Assembly: GCA_963747535.1 (NCBI GenBank)
Contig: CAVVFX010000002.1
Coordinates: 1,116,001-1,180,000, forward strand
DNA: 64,000 nt
From: CAVVFX01 sp963747535
GTDB taxonomy: Bacteria > Acidobacteriota > Terriglobia > Bryobacterales > Bryobacteraceae
Direction of reading: 5' to 3'
Positions 1-8,037 of the stretch are shown in pieces. The translations under genes were made by a program, and so were the position numbers. How positions within the stretch are numbered: position 1 is the stretch's first letter; each line of letters starts with the position of its first letter. The notes under the pieces are model-generated. The model worked only from the letters and a program-made list of their open reading frames with translations. It made no database searches and was not told the origin of the DNA.

Positions 1-302
1 GCGAAGAACGGTTCAGTGACGCCTGCTGCCTTGGCTGCAGCGCTGACGCTTGCCAATTTATCACCGTGCGCGACCAATTTCGGTCCATCAAGAGCCACCC
101 ACTCGCCTGCGTACGGACCAGATTCCTTGGCGAGCCAGCGCAACTCTTCGCGCCGCTCGTTCACGGGCTCTGCCGATTCCCAACTCAACCGTTCAGGCTT
201 CTCTTCAATCGTCAAACGGACCCGCTGGTGCTCTGCAAGAACAAGCGGCTCAAGCGGGCGCAAGATCCCTTGTTCGTAAACGGCTTCGAGTTGGCGTGCC
301 AT
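1..302 (-). CDS. AF2212-like (DUF104) / DUF5678 antitoxin-family protein, partial
   Basis: The reading frame starts at ATG 302 and runs off the left edge with about 100 codons visible. The first 30 residues (MARQLEAVYEQGILRPLEPL and following) match the short beta-strand fold of AF2212-like antitoxins. Residues about 50-100 (YAGEWVALDG, then LVAHGDKL) match the DUF5678 pattern that often follows this domain. A GAGGG Shine-Dalgarno lies 5-6 bases before the ATG and a TACAAT -10-like hexamer lies just upstream. Known members usually pair with a PIN-domain toxin encoded immediately downstream; here that position is outside the window. Family assignment is by motif; antitoxin activity is inferred. 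Confidence 0.75.
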   Translation of the reverse strand, partial: MARQLEAVYEQGILRPLEPLVLAEHQRVRLTIEEKPERLSWESAEPVNERREELRWLAKESGPYAGEWVALDGPKLVAHGDKLASVSAAAKAAGVTEPFF

Positions 303-506
303 AACGCCCTCATTGTACCCTTGAGCCGCGATTGGGATGCGAACTTTAGCTCAGCGAGGGAGCCCAGCGCCCGGGATCAAGGCGTAACGGCACAACCGGA
401 AGTTTTCCGCTCCCGGCCGAAAAACCTGCCGTGTTTCGTAAGCGGTTCTTTGCGCAACAGCAGCATTTGACTGCGGAACTCACTGGCGGACTTCTGCCAC
501 AGGCTG

Positions 507-2168
507 CTAACTCTTGAGCGTGACTTTGTAGACCAGGGCCGCGGCCGAGGGCGTCGCGTGAGGCGGTGAAATCGAGAGCGCGTCGTCACTCTGTTTCCAT
601 TCGAGCCGTTCGGTGCTGCCGAGCAGGGCGATCGTTGCGATGGGACGGTCGAGCAGCCTTGCCGATTTACCTAGCGATTTGACACGCAGATCCTGAGTGG
701 GCACCCCGAGTTCGATGACGTACAGCGAATCTTTGCGGGTCGTGAAGCGCACATCGTCAGCGGTTACCGGCTTCCCTTTGCCCTCGTTAAATCCCTGCGC
801 GCGAAGCGGCGCGACTTCGGAAGCCGGACCTTCACCGAAAACCTTCCAGGGACGCGTGCCAAAAATGCACTCGCGGTTGATCCCCATCCAGTGGGTGATC
901 CCTTCGACGACCGCCAGTTCATCGGAATCGAGCGTGCCGTCACCTTTCACCGGGACGTTCAGCAGCAGGTTGCCGTTCTTACTGACGATGTCCGCCAGAG
1001 TTCGCACGACAGTCGTGGCCGTCTTGTAACGATGCCGCTCGAAAACCCTGCGGTCGTAGTGCCAGTTGCCGAGACAGGTGTCGGTCTGCCAGGGGAAGGG
1101 TTCAATACCGGAAGCCTGGCCCCGTTCGATATCCCACACCATAGCCTTGCGCTGTTGCTCGTCGAGGATCTTGCCATTGATGACCGCTTCGAGCTTGCCC
1201 CCATGCAATTTCATGTTGCTGTTGTAAAAATGGGCGGCCAGCCGCAGGCCCGCATCGCTAATGGGATCGAGAGGCAAAGCGTTGTCGTCGTAATAGACCA
1301 GGTCCGGATGATATCTGTTGATGAGATCGGCGGTGCGATTGTAGAAGCGTTCGCAGTAGGCCACGTCGGGAATGCTGGCGCCGATATCGGTCGGCCAATG
1401 CCAGAGCTTGCCGGTGTCGCTGAGTTTGCCTGGCGTGTGGGCTTGAGCGTACAGATCCTGCGGGTCGAGACCGTCCCACCATTTTCCCTGGCCGTCGGCC
1501 TTGACCAGTTTGCCATCATAGGGCACTCCGGCAAGCGGACCGCTCTTGTCCGCGCCTTGCGCCACCTCATACCACATCCAGGCATGCGAAGCATGAACGC
1601 TGACGCCGAAACGCAAGCCGTTAGCCCGGGCCGCGCGGGCCCAGCCACCGATCAGATCCTTCTTGGGGCCGAGCCGGACCGAGTTCCACGGCTGATACTT
1701 GCTGTCGAAGTTGTCGAAATTGTCGTGGTGGTTGGCAAGCGCGACGAAATACTGCGCACCAGCCTGTTTGTATAGACCGATCAGTTTGTCGGGATTCCAA
1801 TTTTCGGCTTTCCACTCGTGGATGACATCTTTGAAACCAAATTTGGAGGGATGGCCGTAGTGCTCCAGGTGAAACTTGTAGTCGGCACTCCCTTCGATAT
1901 ACATCTGGCGGGCGTACCAGTCGCCATACTCCGGCTGGCACTGGGCACCCCAGTGGGCCCAGATGCCGAACTTGGCATCCCGGTACCACTCGGGCGTCTG
2001 GTACTGCTGGAGCGACTCCCACGTAGGCTCGAACTTGCCCCTGGCCATAGGCTCGACGTTTTCGCCCAGCGGCGAAATGAATTGCGATGCGGCGACACCG
2101 CGCCGCACATTCGCAGCGAGCAGGCCCGCTGATAAGGTTCTAATGGCTTGACGCCGGTTCAATTTCAT
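507..2168 (-). CDS. Exported alpha-L-fucosidase-like glycoside hydrolase (GH29)
   Basis: The protein is 553 residues from ATG 2168. An upstream in-frame extension to 2342 would read through repeats and is rejected, because MKLNRRQAIRTLSAG gives a clean Tat-type signal with twin Arg at 5-6. The GH29 signature appears as FGIWAHWG (residues 67-74), a substrate-pocket block ANHHDNFDNFDS (144-155) and YHPDLVYYDDN (286-296), where Asp294 is the candidate nucleophile. GH29 enzymes release terminal alpha-L-fucose from glycans; the Tat signal places this one outside the cytoplasm. It lies last in a minus-strand run after an esterase and a DUF6807 protein, which suggests polysaccharide or glycoconjugate breakdown. 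Substrate specificity cannot be read. Confidence 0.85.
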   Translation of the reverse strand: MKLNRRQAIRTLSAGLLAANVRRGVAASQFISPLGENVEPMARGKFEPTWESLQQYQTPEWYRDAKFGIWAHWGAQCQPEYGDWYARQMYIEGSADYKFHLEHYGHPSKFGFKDVIHEWKAENWNPDKLIGLYKQAGAQYFVALANHHDNFDNFDSKYQPWNSVRLGPKKDLIGGWARAARANGLRFGVSVHASHAWMWYEVAQGADKSGPLAGVPYDGKLVKADGQGKWWDGLDPQDLYAQAHTPGKLSDTGKLWHWPTDIGASIPDVAYCERFYNRTADLINRYHPDLVYYDDNALPLDPISDAGLRLAAHFYNSNMKLHGGKLEAVINGKILDEQQRKAMVWDIERGQASGIEPFPWQTDTCLGNWHYDRRVFERHRYKTATTVVRTLADIVSKNGNLLLNVPVKGDGTLDSDELAVVEGITHWMGINRECIFGTRPWKVFGEGPASEVAPLRAQGFNEGKGKPVTADDVRFTTRKDSLYVIELGVPTQDLRVKSLGKSARLLDRPIATIALLGSTERLEWKQSDDALSISPPHATPSAAALVYKVTLKS

Positions 2169-2208
2169 AGTTATAACTCCCGACTCACAAAATCCGGCAA
2201 TGCAAAAT

Positions 2209-2250
2209 GTGGGGCGGTCAATCCTGGCCGCAGCCGCCTTTGAGGCGGCT
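2209..2250 (+). repeat. Dispersed palindromic repeat, family B (copy 1)
   Basis: It begins GTGGGGCGGTCAATCCTGGC and ends in a hairpin GCCGCCTttgAGGCGGC. The same two-part layout is seen at 39709-39750 and, inverted, at 2381-2418. It lies in the leader between the fucosidase start and the DUF6807 gene. Confidence 0.7.
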
Positions 2251-2318
2251 CTTTCCGCCTGCGGACAAATTCTCGGACTGAGCCAGAGCCGGCTCTCCAG
2301 AAACAGCGCCGTTGGGAG

Positions 2319-2369
2319 GCTGCCCTGCAGCCGGCAGACCACAAAAAACGATGGTCTACCCCACGGGGG
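2319..2369 (-). repeat. REP-like two-hairpin repeat, family A (copy 1)
   Basis: On the minus strand it reads GTGGGGTAGACCATCG, then a T-run loop, then TGGTCTGCC, followed by a GGCTGC-type second palindrome. It is the same element as at 19411, 35313, 42921, 45789 and 63781. The first stem has one mismatch in this copy (TAGACCA/TGGTCTG). Confidence 0.75.
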
Positions 2370-2380
2370 CCGTTCACTGC

Positions 2381-2418
2381 GGCTGAAAGCCGGCTGCAGC
2401 CAGAATTGACTGCCCCAC
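2381..2418 (-). repeat. Dispersed palindromic repeat, family B (copy 2)
   Basis: The minus strand reads GTGGGGCAGTCAATTCTGGC and ends in GCCGGCTttcAGCC. It is a diverged family B copy in inverted orientation to copy 1, so the 2169-2427 gap is almost entirely repeats and holds no gene. Confidence 0.65.
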
Positions 2419-2427
2419 GGTTTTAAG

Positions 2428-3384
2428 TTACATGGCGGAGAACTTCGCGTACAGCGCCGGTAGATCGAGCGTCTTCACATCGCCCGGGTGCACCACCACA
2501 CGATAGCGGAAGTGCAGCGACTTCCCCGGCTCCACGGTAATCGAGCCATTCTGCGATTTGTCGTTGGTGAAGACCGCGAGTCCGAACGGGTTCGCCGCAA
2601 ACAAGCCATAGCCGCGCGCATGCCAGCGCACCGGATGGCTGGGATTACCCGGGTGATCGAAGATCGCTACGCCGACCTTCTCGTCACCAATCGTTCCCGA
2701 GTAGTCGCACCAGTTCGAAGGCTTGCCCCAGAGCTGCTTCTCACCCACCAGTCCGTCGGCATTGGTGATCTTGCCCGTGCCGCCCTGCTCGTCGAGCACC
2801 GGGCGCATCCGCATGCCGAAGGCGCCATCCTTGCCGTCGCCCCAGACGACCTTCTCGACCGAAGTCAGAGTGATATCGAAATCGATGGTGCGGTGGTCCG
2901 GTTCCGCATAGAAGGTCATCACGCGAGTCTCCGTGAGTTGAACGTGGTTTTCGCGGTCGGTCCAATCGAAGATCGCAGTGAGCGAGCCCTTGTTCTTGCC
3001 GCTCTTGACCTCGCCGACTTTCTTGAGGATCATTTTGCCGCGCTTGGGAGGCTCCTTGTAGGCGGCCTCGTTGTTCCAGAAGTCAATGCCATTCACGGTG
3101 TCGTGAGCGAACCAGATCCCGCGCTGGTGTGGGTGATCCTTCTTTTCCTTCTCTTCTTCGGGGACGATCTCCATGGGCCACTCGCGGGTCACGTAAGTGC
3201 CGGTCGCCGCGCGAACCGGCCAGAGATAAGGCTTGGTGACGTCACCGCCGGTCATATAAAAAGTGCTGTAAGGCTTTCCGTTGATCGAGATCTCGATCTT
3301 GTCGGCACTGGGGGTCAGCTTGACCTGGGCGAGAACGGCTGTCGCCAGGAGGCCGAGCGAAAGAAGTTTGATGGGACGCTTCAT
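2428..3384 (-). CDS. Exported DUF6807 (PmoA-like) protein
   Basis: The protein has 318 residues with a Sec signal peptide (MKRPIKLLSLGLLATAVLAQ). The body carries the family hallmarks DHPHQRGIWFAHDTVNGIDFW near residues 82-103, FDITLTS, and a late block RWHARGYGLFAANPFG. These match the family named 'PmoA' or DUF6807, whose members are secreted in Bacteroidetes, Planctomycetes and Acidobacteria and often lie beside sugar-active enzymes. The biochemical activity of the family is not established; the name does not imply methane oxidation. A paralogue with the same motif order lies at 34333-35259. It sits 20 bases after an esterase gene on the same strand and is probably co-transcribed with it. 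Confidence 0.75.
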   Translation of the reverse strand: MKRPIKLLSLGLLATAVLAQVKLTPSADKIEISINGKPYSTFYMTGGDVTKPYLWPVRAATGTYVTREWPMEIVPEEEKEKKDHPHQRGIWFAHDTVNGIDFWNNEAAYKEPPKRGKMILKKVGEVKSGKNKGSLTAIFDWTDRENHVQLTETRVMTFYAEPDHRTIDFDITLTSVEKVVWGDGKDGAFGMRMRPVLDEQGGTGKITNADGLVGEKQLWGKPSNWCDYSGTIGDEKVGVAIFDHPGNPSHPVRWHARGYGLFAANPFGLAVFTNDKSQNGSITVEPGKSLHFRYRVVVHPGDVKTLDLPALYAKFSAM

Positions 3385-3404
3385 ATTTATCTCCGTGGAT
3401 CAAC

Positions 3405-4538
3405 TCAGAATAGCAGCGGGGCGAACTCGTTTAAGTAGCGGCGCCAGTTGATCCAGGTGTGGGCACCGTCGCTCTTATGAAACACGTGCTTGATTTGGGC
3501 TTCGTCGAGCATTTTCGAGAGGCTCTCGGATGCGGCGAAGAGGCTGTCGTCCGAGCCGCAACCGAGCCACAGCAAGTGCAGCTTCCGATTGGCAGTTTGC
3601 GGATCGGCCACAAACTTACCGTAGGACTGCTGGAAATCCGCCGTGCGAATGCCGGCGCTGAATCCGCCGACGTAGCTGAACAATTCGAGATGGTTCAAGC
3701 CGATCCCCAGCGACTCGCCTCCGCCCATGGAGAGGCCGGCAATGGCGCGGTGGTCGCGGTCGGTGTAGCTGCGATAGTGCGAATCGACGAAGGGGATGAC
3801 GTCTTCCAGCAGATCGCGGCTGAAGGCTGCAAGATTGGCTCCGGGCGCGGGCGTTCTTCCGGCCGCGGGCGCTCCTCCCGCCGCAGGCGCTTGACTGCCG
3901 GGCGGTATGCCGTAACCGAACGGCATAACGATCAGGAACGGCTTGGACTTTCCGGCGGCAAGCAGATTATCCAGGATCAGGTTGACGTGGCCGAGGCGTG
4001 TCCAGGCGGTCTCATCGGCATTGGCGCCGTGGAAAAGGTAAAGCACGGGATAGCGTGTACCCGCATTGGAATCGTAGCCAGGAGGCGTGTAGACCGTCAG
4101 GCGGCGGATCGCGTTGAGCGATTTCGACGCGTACCAGTGGGTGCGGATTTCGCCATGCGGCACGGGCTGCGCATCGTAGAAGGCGGGATGATCGCCCGGT
4201 ATTTCCAGGATGCTCGAGATCGTGCCGGGCGTCGAGCCGGTCTTCACGTTGGGATTGCCGGGATCGATGGTGCGGACACCATCGATGGTGAAATTGTAAT
4301 AGTAGATCTCCGGCTCGATGGGACCAATGGTGAGCGTCCAGAGGCCCTCGCTGTTTTTCTGGAGAGGCTTACTGCCTTTCATGAATTCACCTGTCAGGCT
4401 CACTTCGTTCGCACCGGGAGCGGGCAGGCTGAAGGTAACGTGCCGGTCCGGATCTATGGTGGGCGTCGTCGAGTGCTGCGCCCAGGCTGACGTCGAGAGA
4501 ATCAGGGCCAACAGTTTCCAATGACTGAAAGAACGCAT
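3405..4538 (-). CDS. Exported esterase (CE1 / feruloyl-esterase-like) with N-terminal E-set domain
   Basis: A Sec signal peptide (MRSFSHWKLLALILSTSAWA) is followed by an E-set/CBM48-like beta domain (residues about 30-110, with EVSLTGEF and GLWTLTIGP) and an alpha/beta-hydrolase domain. The catalytic triad can be placed: nucleophile Ser270 in GLSMGG, an Asp near 330-331, and His360 in SDGAHTW. This layout matches XynZ/Fae-type esterases that remove acyl groups from plant xylan. A low-complexity Ala/Gly/Pro loop (about 215-235) interrupts the hydrolase fold. It is the first gene of the run with the DUF6807 and fucosidase genes. The natural substrate is inferred only. Confidence 0.82.
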   Translation of the reverse strand: MRSFSHWKLLALILSTSAWAQHSTTPTIDPDRHVTFSLPAPGANEVSLTGEFMKGSKPLQKNSEGLWTLTIGPIEPEIYYYNFTIDGVRTIDPGNPNVKTGSTPGTISSILEIPGDHPAFYDAQPVPHGEIRTHWYASKSLNAIRRLTVYTPPGYDSNAGTRYPVLYLFHGANADETAWTRLGHVNLILDNLLAAGKSKPFLIVMPFGYGIPPGSQAPAAGGAPAAGRTPAPGANLAAFSRDLLEDVIPFVDSHYRSYTDRDHRAIAGLSMGGGESLGIGLNHLELFSYVGGFSAGIRTADFQQSYGKFVADPQTANRKLHLLWLGCGSDDSLFAASESLSKMLDEAQIKHVFHKSDGAHTWINWRRYLNEFAPLLF

Positions 4539-4710
4539 GAAGATAGATTATCTCTCCGGCGTGGATGACGCACGGGGGTTGGTTTGGCCATTTCTTGCCG
4601 CGTAGCCGCGAGCCCATGCCCGATGGGTCGCGCATCGCTCAAGTAAAACACAATGGCGGCTGGGTCCTGGAAGAAGGGCACTGGCGATAAGGGCCGACTG
4701 CTGCACAGCC

Positions 4711-6009
4711 TCACCGGTCGTGCAGTGTCTCTTCGATGCGTGACGTCAACATGTCGATGAACCGTTCAGGGATAAATCCCGCCATCCGGCTGATGATTTG
4801 TCCATCGCGGTCGAGCACGATGGTCGTGGGAATCGATTGCACGCGCAGCAGAGCGCCCAGGCCGGACTCGTAGTAAACGGGGTTGGTCCATTTCTGCCCG
4901 GTGATATACGGCGCAACCAGCTTCTGGTCCTCATCGGTATTGATCGACAGGAAGACCACGTTGGGATTGGACGCGTACATGGCCTCCACTTTCTTGTACA
5001 TCGGACGCTGCACCTTGCAGGGTCCGCACCAGGTGGCCCAGAAGTCCATCACCACCGTCTTGCCTTTGAGCGACTGCATTTTCAACGGTTCTCCGTTGAC
5101 GGCCGGCAGAGTAAAATCCATCAACGTTTTGGCCTGTGCGTTCGGCTCGGCTTCGCGAATTTTCGCCAACCGTGCCGCTGACAGTGCAGCCGTCCGGTCG
5201 TAAGCACTCAATACCAGATCGCCCAGACCCTTTTCGGACTTGTGCGCCTGACGGTACAATTCGCCCATCCTGGCCCGGTCATGCGCGCGATCCTCTTCGG
5301 TGCTGTCCGGATCCTCCAGCGTGAAAGCGTCCGCATAGCGGTCGATCGCATCCGCGGTCTTGCCGTTGGCAGCCAGCCACCGGCCCCACTCCCGCGCCGC
5401 GAGCGAGGTTGGATTGGTTTCCCAGGCACGTCTGGCGAGGGTCTCGGCTTCCGCCGTCTTTCCGGATCTTCCCAGCGCTTCGGCTTCCAGCCGGAGAGCC
5501 TCCGCCATACGCTTGTCGTTCAGAAGCTGCCAGCGGGTCGCACTATAACCCTCCGGCGCGGCTTGGGCGCGCATGGCAGCGAGTTCGACTTCCAGCCGGT
5601 GAGCATACTCGTAGGCCTTCTCCACACTCTCGCGGTCGTCGCGCGTGAGGAGGGCAGACGCCACCTTCTGCAGAATTTGAACATCCTTGGGATTGGCGGC
5701 CAAAACATGCTCGCCGTAGAGCGCGATCCGCCGGTTGTCCTTGGCCTCGATCGCCGCCGCTACCAGTGCGCGTTCGATACCGTCGTGACTTTTAGCGTTC
5801 GGATACTTCTTCAAGTGCTGCTCGAGAATCCGCACGAAATCGACTGGACTATTGCCGGCTTCCTGCATTTCCGTGCTTAGTTCACGCTGCTCAGCTTCGT
5901 CGGCGGTGGGCGACGGGGCTTTTTCCTGGGCCTTCACCTGAGCTTTCATCGGACCTGGGGCAGCCCAGACCAACACGGCACAGCAAAGGGAAAGGAACTT
6001 GAATTTCAT
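4711..6009 (-). CDS. Exported TlpA-like thioredoxin with helical/TPR-like N-terminal region
   Basis: The protein has 432 residues. A signal peptide (1-23) is followed by about 260 residues of helical, TPR-like repeats and a C-terminal redoxin/TlpA domain. The active site is WCGPC with Cys328 and Cys331, preceded by VVMDFWAT; the cis-proline loop SIPTTIVLDRDG lies about 65 residues later. Such proteins reduce disulfides on exported proteins or apocytochromes. The start overlaps the stop of the upstream unknown gene by four bases (ATGA), and the chain continues to ruvC and yebC, so it is translationally coupled at the end of a four-gene operon. Partners are unknown; the many c-type cytochromes in this window make haem-protein thiol reduction a reasonable role. 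Confidence 0.85.
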   Translation of the reverse strand: MKFKFLSLCCAVLVWAAPGPMKAQVKAQEKAPSPTADEAEQRELSTEMQEAGNSPVDFVRILEQHLKKYPNAKSHDGIERALVAAAIEAKDNRRIALYGEHVLAANPKDVQILQKVASALLTRDDRESVEKAYEYAHRLEVELAAMRAQAAPEGYSATRWQLLNDKRMAEALRLEAEALGRSGKTAEAETLARRAWETNPTSLAAREWGRWLAANGKTADAIDRYADAFTLEDPDSTEEDRAHDRARMGELYRQAHKSEKGLGDLVLSAYDRTAALSAARLAKIREAEPNAQAKTLMDFTLPAVNGEPLKMQSLKGKTVVMDFWATWCGPCKVQRPMYKKVEAMYASNPNVVFLSINTDEDQKLVAPYITGQKWTNPVYYESGLGALLRVQSIPTTIVLDRDGQIISRMAGFIPERFIDMLTSRIEETLHDR

Positions 6010-6638
6010 TTTGTGTTGTGGATCTGGTCGGCTAAGTTGGCAGCCCGCTGGCGTGCCTGGTGCATGAACGACTCGTTCTTAATCACGCGATTGAGCATGG
6101 GGAGAAACTGCTCAGGCGCAACCAGACGTTTCTTGTCCAGGGTGATCTCGAGTTGCAGAATCGCATCGTTAACACCGAGCTTGTCATACTTAACGACGCG
6201 CTCCAGTTCCATCAGGTCACGCTCGGTCTCGGAAATTCTCTCGAACCAGTCCGTGAGCACACGGGCGTCGACGTCTTCCGTGTAGTTGAAGGTAGTCTCG
6301 CTCGACTGGCTGCCTTTTTCGTAATGCAGGGTTTTGTCACCCATCCGGGCAACTTTGGCGGGAGACTCCAGCTTCCGTTTGAAATACTCCAGTTTCCCGG
6401 CCAGGTCGAAAATCTGCCCGGTATCGCTGTCTTTCAAATGAAACGTGATGGGACTCGTGTCCTTGGGATCTTCGCGATACTCCGCGGCGCCGGTTTGATC
6501 GATGGTCACCGAGAACCAGGCCGGCACGCTGCCAGGAAACGACTTGGTGAACACGACCTTCGCCGGAGCGTCCTCCGCCACCGCGCATGCGGCCATGATG
6601 AACGCGCAGGCCAAACGCCTACTCCACGCGGCGTTCAT
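6006..6638 (-). CDS. Exported protein of unknown function (210 aa)
   Basis: I do not recognise the family. A short signal peptide (residues 1-21, ending ACAVA) is followed by a beta-rich stretch (KVVFTKSFPG, FSVTIDQTG, YREDPKDTSPI) and a charged helical C-terminal half rich in Glu and Arg. It overlaps ruvC upstream and the TlpA-like gene downstream by four bases on each side, so translation of the three is coupled. The paired overlaps argue that the frame is real. A periplasmic location and a role linked to the thioredoxin gene are inferences from position only. Confidence 0.7.
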   Translation of the reverse strand: MNAAWSRRLACAFIMAACAVAEDAPAKVVFTKSFPGSVPAWFSVTIDQTGAAEYREDPKDTSPITFHLKDSDTGQIFDLAGKLEYFKRKLESPAKVARMGDKTLHYEKGSQSSETTFNYTEDVDARVLTDWFERISETERDLMELERVVKYDKLGVNDAILQLEITLDKKRLVAPEQFLPMLNRVIKNESFMHQARQRAANLADQIHNTK

Positions 6639-7129
6639 AATCGCACCATTTGGGCTAGTGTCGACGCATGCGTCGCATGACAGATAGCGATCGCCAGTGC
6701 ATCGCTGGCATCTTCCGACGCGATCACGTTTTCGAGATGCAGCAGCGACGCTACCATCAACTGCACCTGGGATTTCTCCGCGCGGCCATATCCGACGACG
6801 CTGGTTTTCACCTCGAGCGGCGAATACTCCGCCAGTTCGAGGCCGGCTTCGGCGACCGCCAGCAAAGCCACCCCGCGCACGTGCGACAGTTTCAACACGG
6901 TCTTCACGTTCACCGCGTAGAATACTTCTTCAATCGCGACAATCTGCGGCCGGTGCTCATCGATCTTTCCGCGCAGTCCGGTCGAGATGGTCAACAGCCG
7001 GTGGTGCATCGCTTCGGTCTTTAGAGTTCGAATAACCCCGGAATCCACCAGCCGGTGTACGCGGCCGTCGCTGTCGATGACCCCATAACCGGTTCGTTCC
7101 GTTCCACAGTCGATGCCCAGAACCCGCAC
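6635..7129 (-). CDS. ruvC: Crossover junction endodeoxyribonuclease RuvC
   Basis: At 164 residues it matches the family length. The RNase-H-like acidic residues are visible: Asp7 in LGIDCGTERTGYGVI, Glu67 in VAIEEVF, and Asp140/Asp143 in SEDASDALAIA. RuvC resolves Holliday junctions by paired symmetric cuts in complex with RuvAB. It lies eight bases after yebC, a conserved neighbour in many bacteria, but ruvA and ruvB are not here; instead an unknown exported protein and a thioredoxin follow. The function call is secure. Confidence 0.96.
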   Translation of the reverse strand: MRVLGIDCGTERTGYGVIDSDGRVHRLVDSGVIRTLKTEAMHHRLLTISTGLRGKIDEHRPQIVAIEEVFYAVNVKTVLKLSHVRGVALLAVAEAGLELAEYSPLEVKTSVVGYGRAEKSQVQLMVASLLHLENVIASEDASDALAIAICHATHASTLAQMVRL

Positions 7130-7137
7130 GTTGCTCT

Positions 7138-7875
7138 CTATTCTTCGACGTCGGAGGCATCGGCATCGAAGTTCGAATACACGTTCTGCACATCGTCGTG
7201 CTCTTCGAGTGCATCGAGCAAACGCATCATACCGGCCGAATTCTTACCTTCAAGGGTCATCAGATTCTTCGCCACCATGGCAATTTCGGCCGATCCCGTA
7301 GGGATTTTCGCCGCGGCCAGCGCGGCAACCACCGCTTCATGGCTCTCCGGCGCCGACAGGATTTCCCAGCTATCTCCGTGATCCTTCAGATCGTCAGCCC
7401 CAGCTTCCAGAATCAGGCTCAGCAGCTGATCCTCACTCGCGAAGTCATGCTCGATCAGGATCTGGCTCTTGCGCTCGAACATCCACGCGACGCTGCCCTG
7501 TTCGCCCAGATTTCCGCCATTTTTCGAGAACATGTGGCGGATTTCGCTCACCGTGCGGTTACGGTTATCGGTTGCGACATCCACCAAAATGGCTGCGCCA
7601 CCCGGTCCATAGCCTTCAAAAGTGACTTCGTCGATCTGGCCGCCTTCCAGTTCGCCGGAACCACGCAGGATGGCCTTCTTGATGTTATCGGAAGGCATGC
7701 TGACGTTCTTAGCCGCCAGGATGGCAGTCCGCAGGCGGGGATTGCCGTCCGGATCGCTGCCGTTGCGCGCAGCGATCATGATCTCCTTGATCAGGCGGGT
7801 AAACGCCTTGCCGCGCTTGGCATCAGTCGCAGCTTTCTTGTGCTTGATTGTGGCCCATTTAGAATGTCCGGACAT
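7138..7875 (-). CDS. yebC: YebC/PmpR family protein (TACO1-like)
   Basis: The protein has 245 residues and opens with the invariant MSGHSKWATIKHKKAATDAK. Internal family blocks NPRLRTAILAAK, MPSDNIKKAI and YEGYGPGGAA-like (here FEGYGPGGAAILVD) are present. The family was long annotated as transcriptional regulators; later work on bacterial and mitochondrial members points to relief of ribosome stalling at proline tracts. It is the first gene of the operon with ruvC. The 162-base gap upstream, up to the end of the DUF3604 gene, should hold the promoter. Confidence 0.95.
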   Translation of the reverse strand: MSGHSKWATIKHKKAATDAKRGKAFTRLIKEIMIAARNGSDPDGNPRLRTAILAAKNVSMPSDNIKKAILRGSGELEGGQIDEVTFEGYGPGGAAILVDVATDNRNRTVSEIRHMFSKNGGNLGEQGSVAWMFERKSQILIEHDFASEDQLLSLILEAGADDLKDHGDSWEILSAPESHEAVVAALAAAKIPTGSAEIAMVAKNLMTLEGKNSAGMMRLLDALEEHDDVQNVYSNFDADASDVEE

Positions 7876-8037
7876 GATTAGAAAACCTCAGGTAGGTCCG
7901 GCGCCCAAGCCGGATTCAGATGTCTTGTTTCCAACCAGTTAGAATAACACGCCTGGAGCCGGCTAAGCGGTCGTTGCGCCCTCTCGGTGGCCTGCGCAGC
8001 AGCGGCCCAATCGTGTGGGCGCCTTTATGTATCAATG

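Noticed and set aside
66..470. Plus-strand frame in the first 470 bases
   Set aside because: Overlaps the antitoxin-like gene antisense; composition is shadow-like. The rest of 303-506 shows no gene.
891..1775. 294-codon open frame opposite the fucosidase gene
   Set aside because: Antisense shadow of the GH29 frame; no motif.
2169..2342. 58-codon N-terminal extension of the fucosidase
   Set aside because: It is translated from repeat sequence and would hide the Tat signal at ATG 2168.
3459..4490. Long open frame on the plus strand opposite the esterase gene
   Set aside because: It is the antisense shadow of a GC-rich gene; the minus-strand frame has signal peptide, nucleophile elbow and triad, this one has no recognisable domain.
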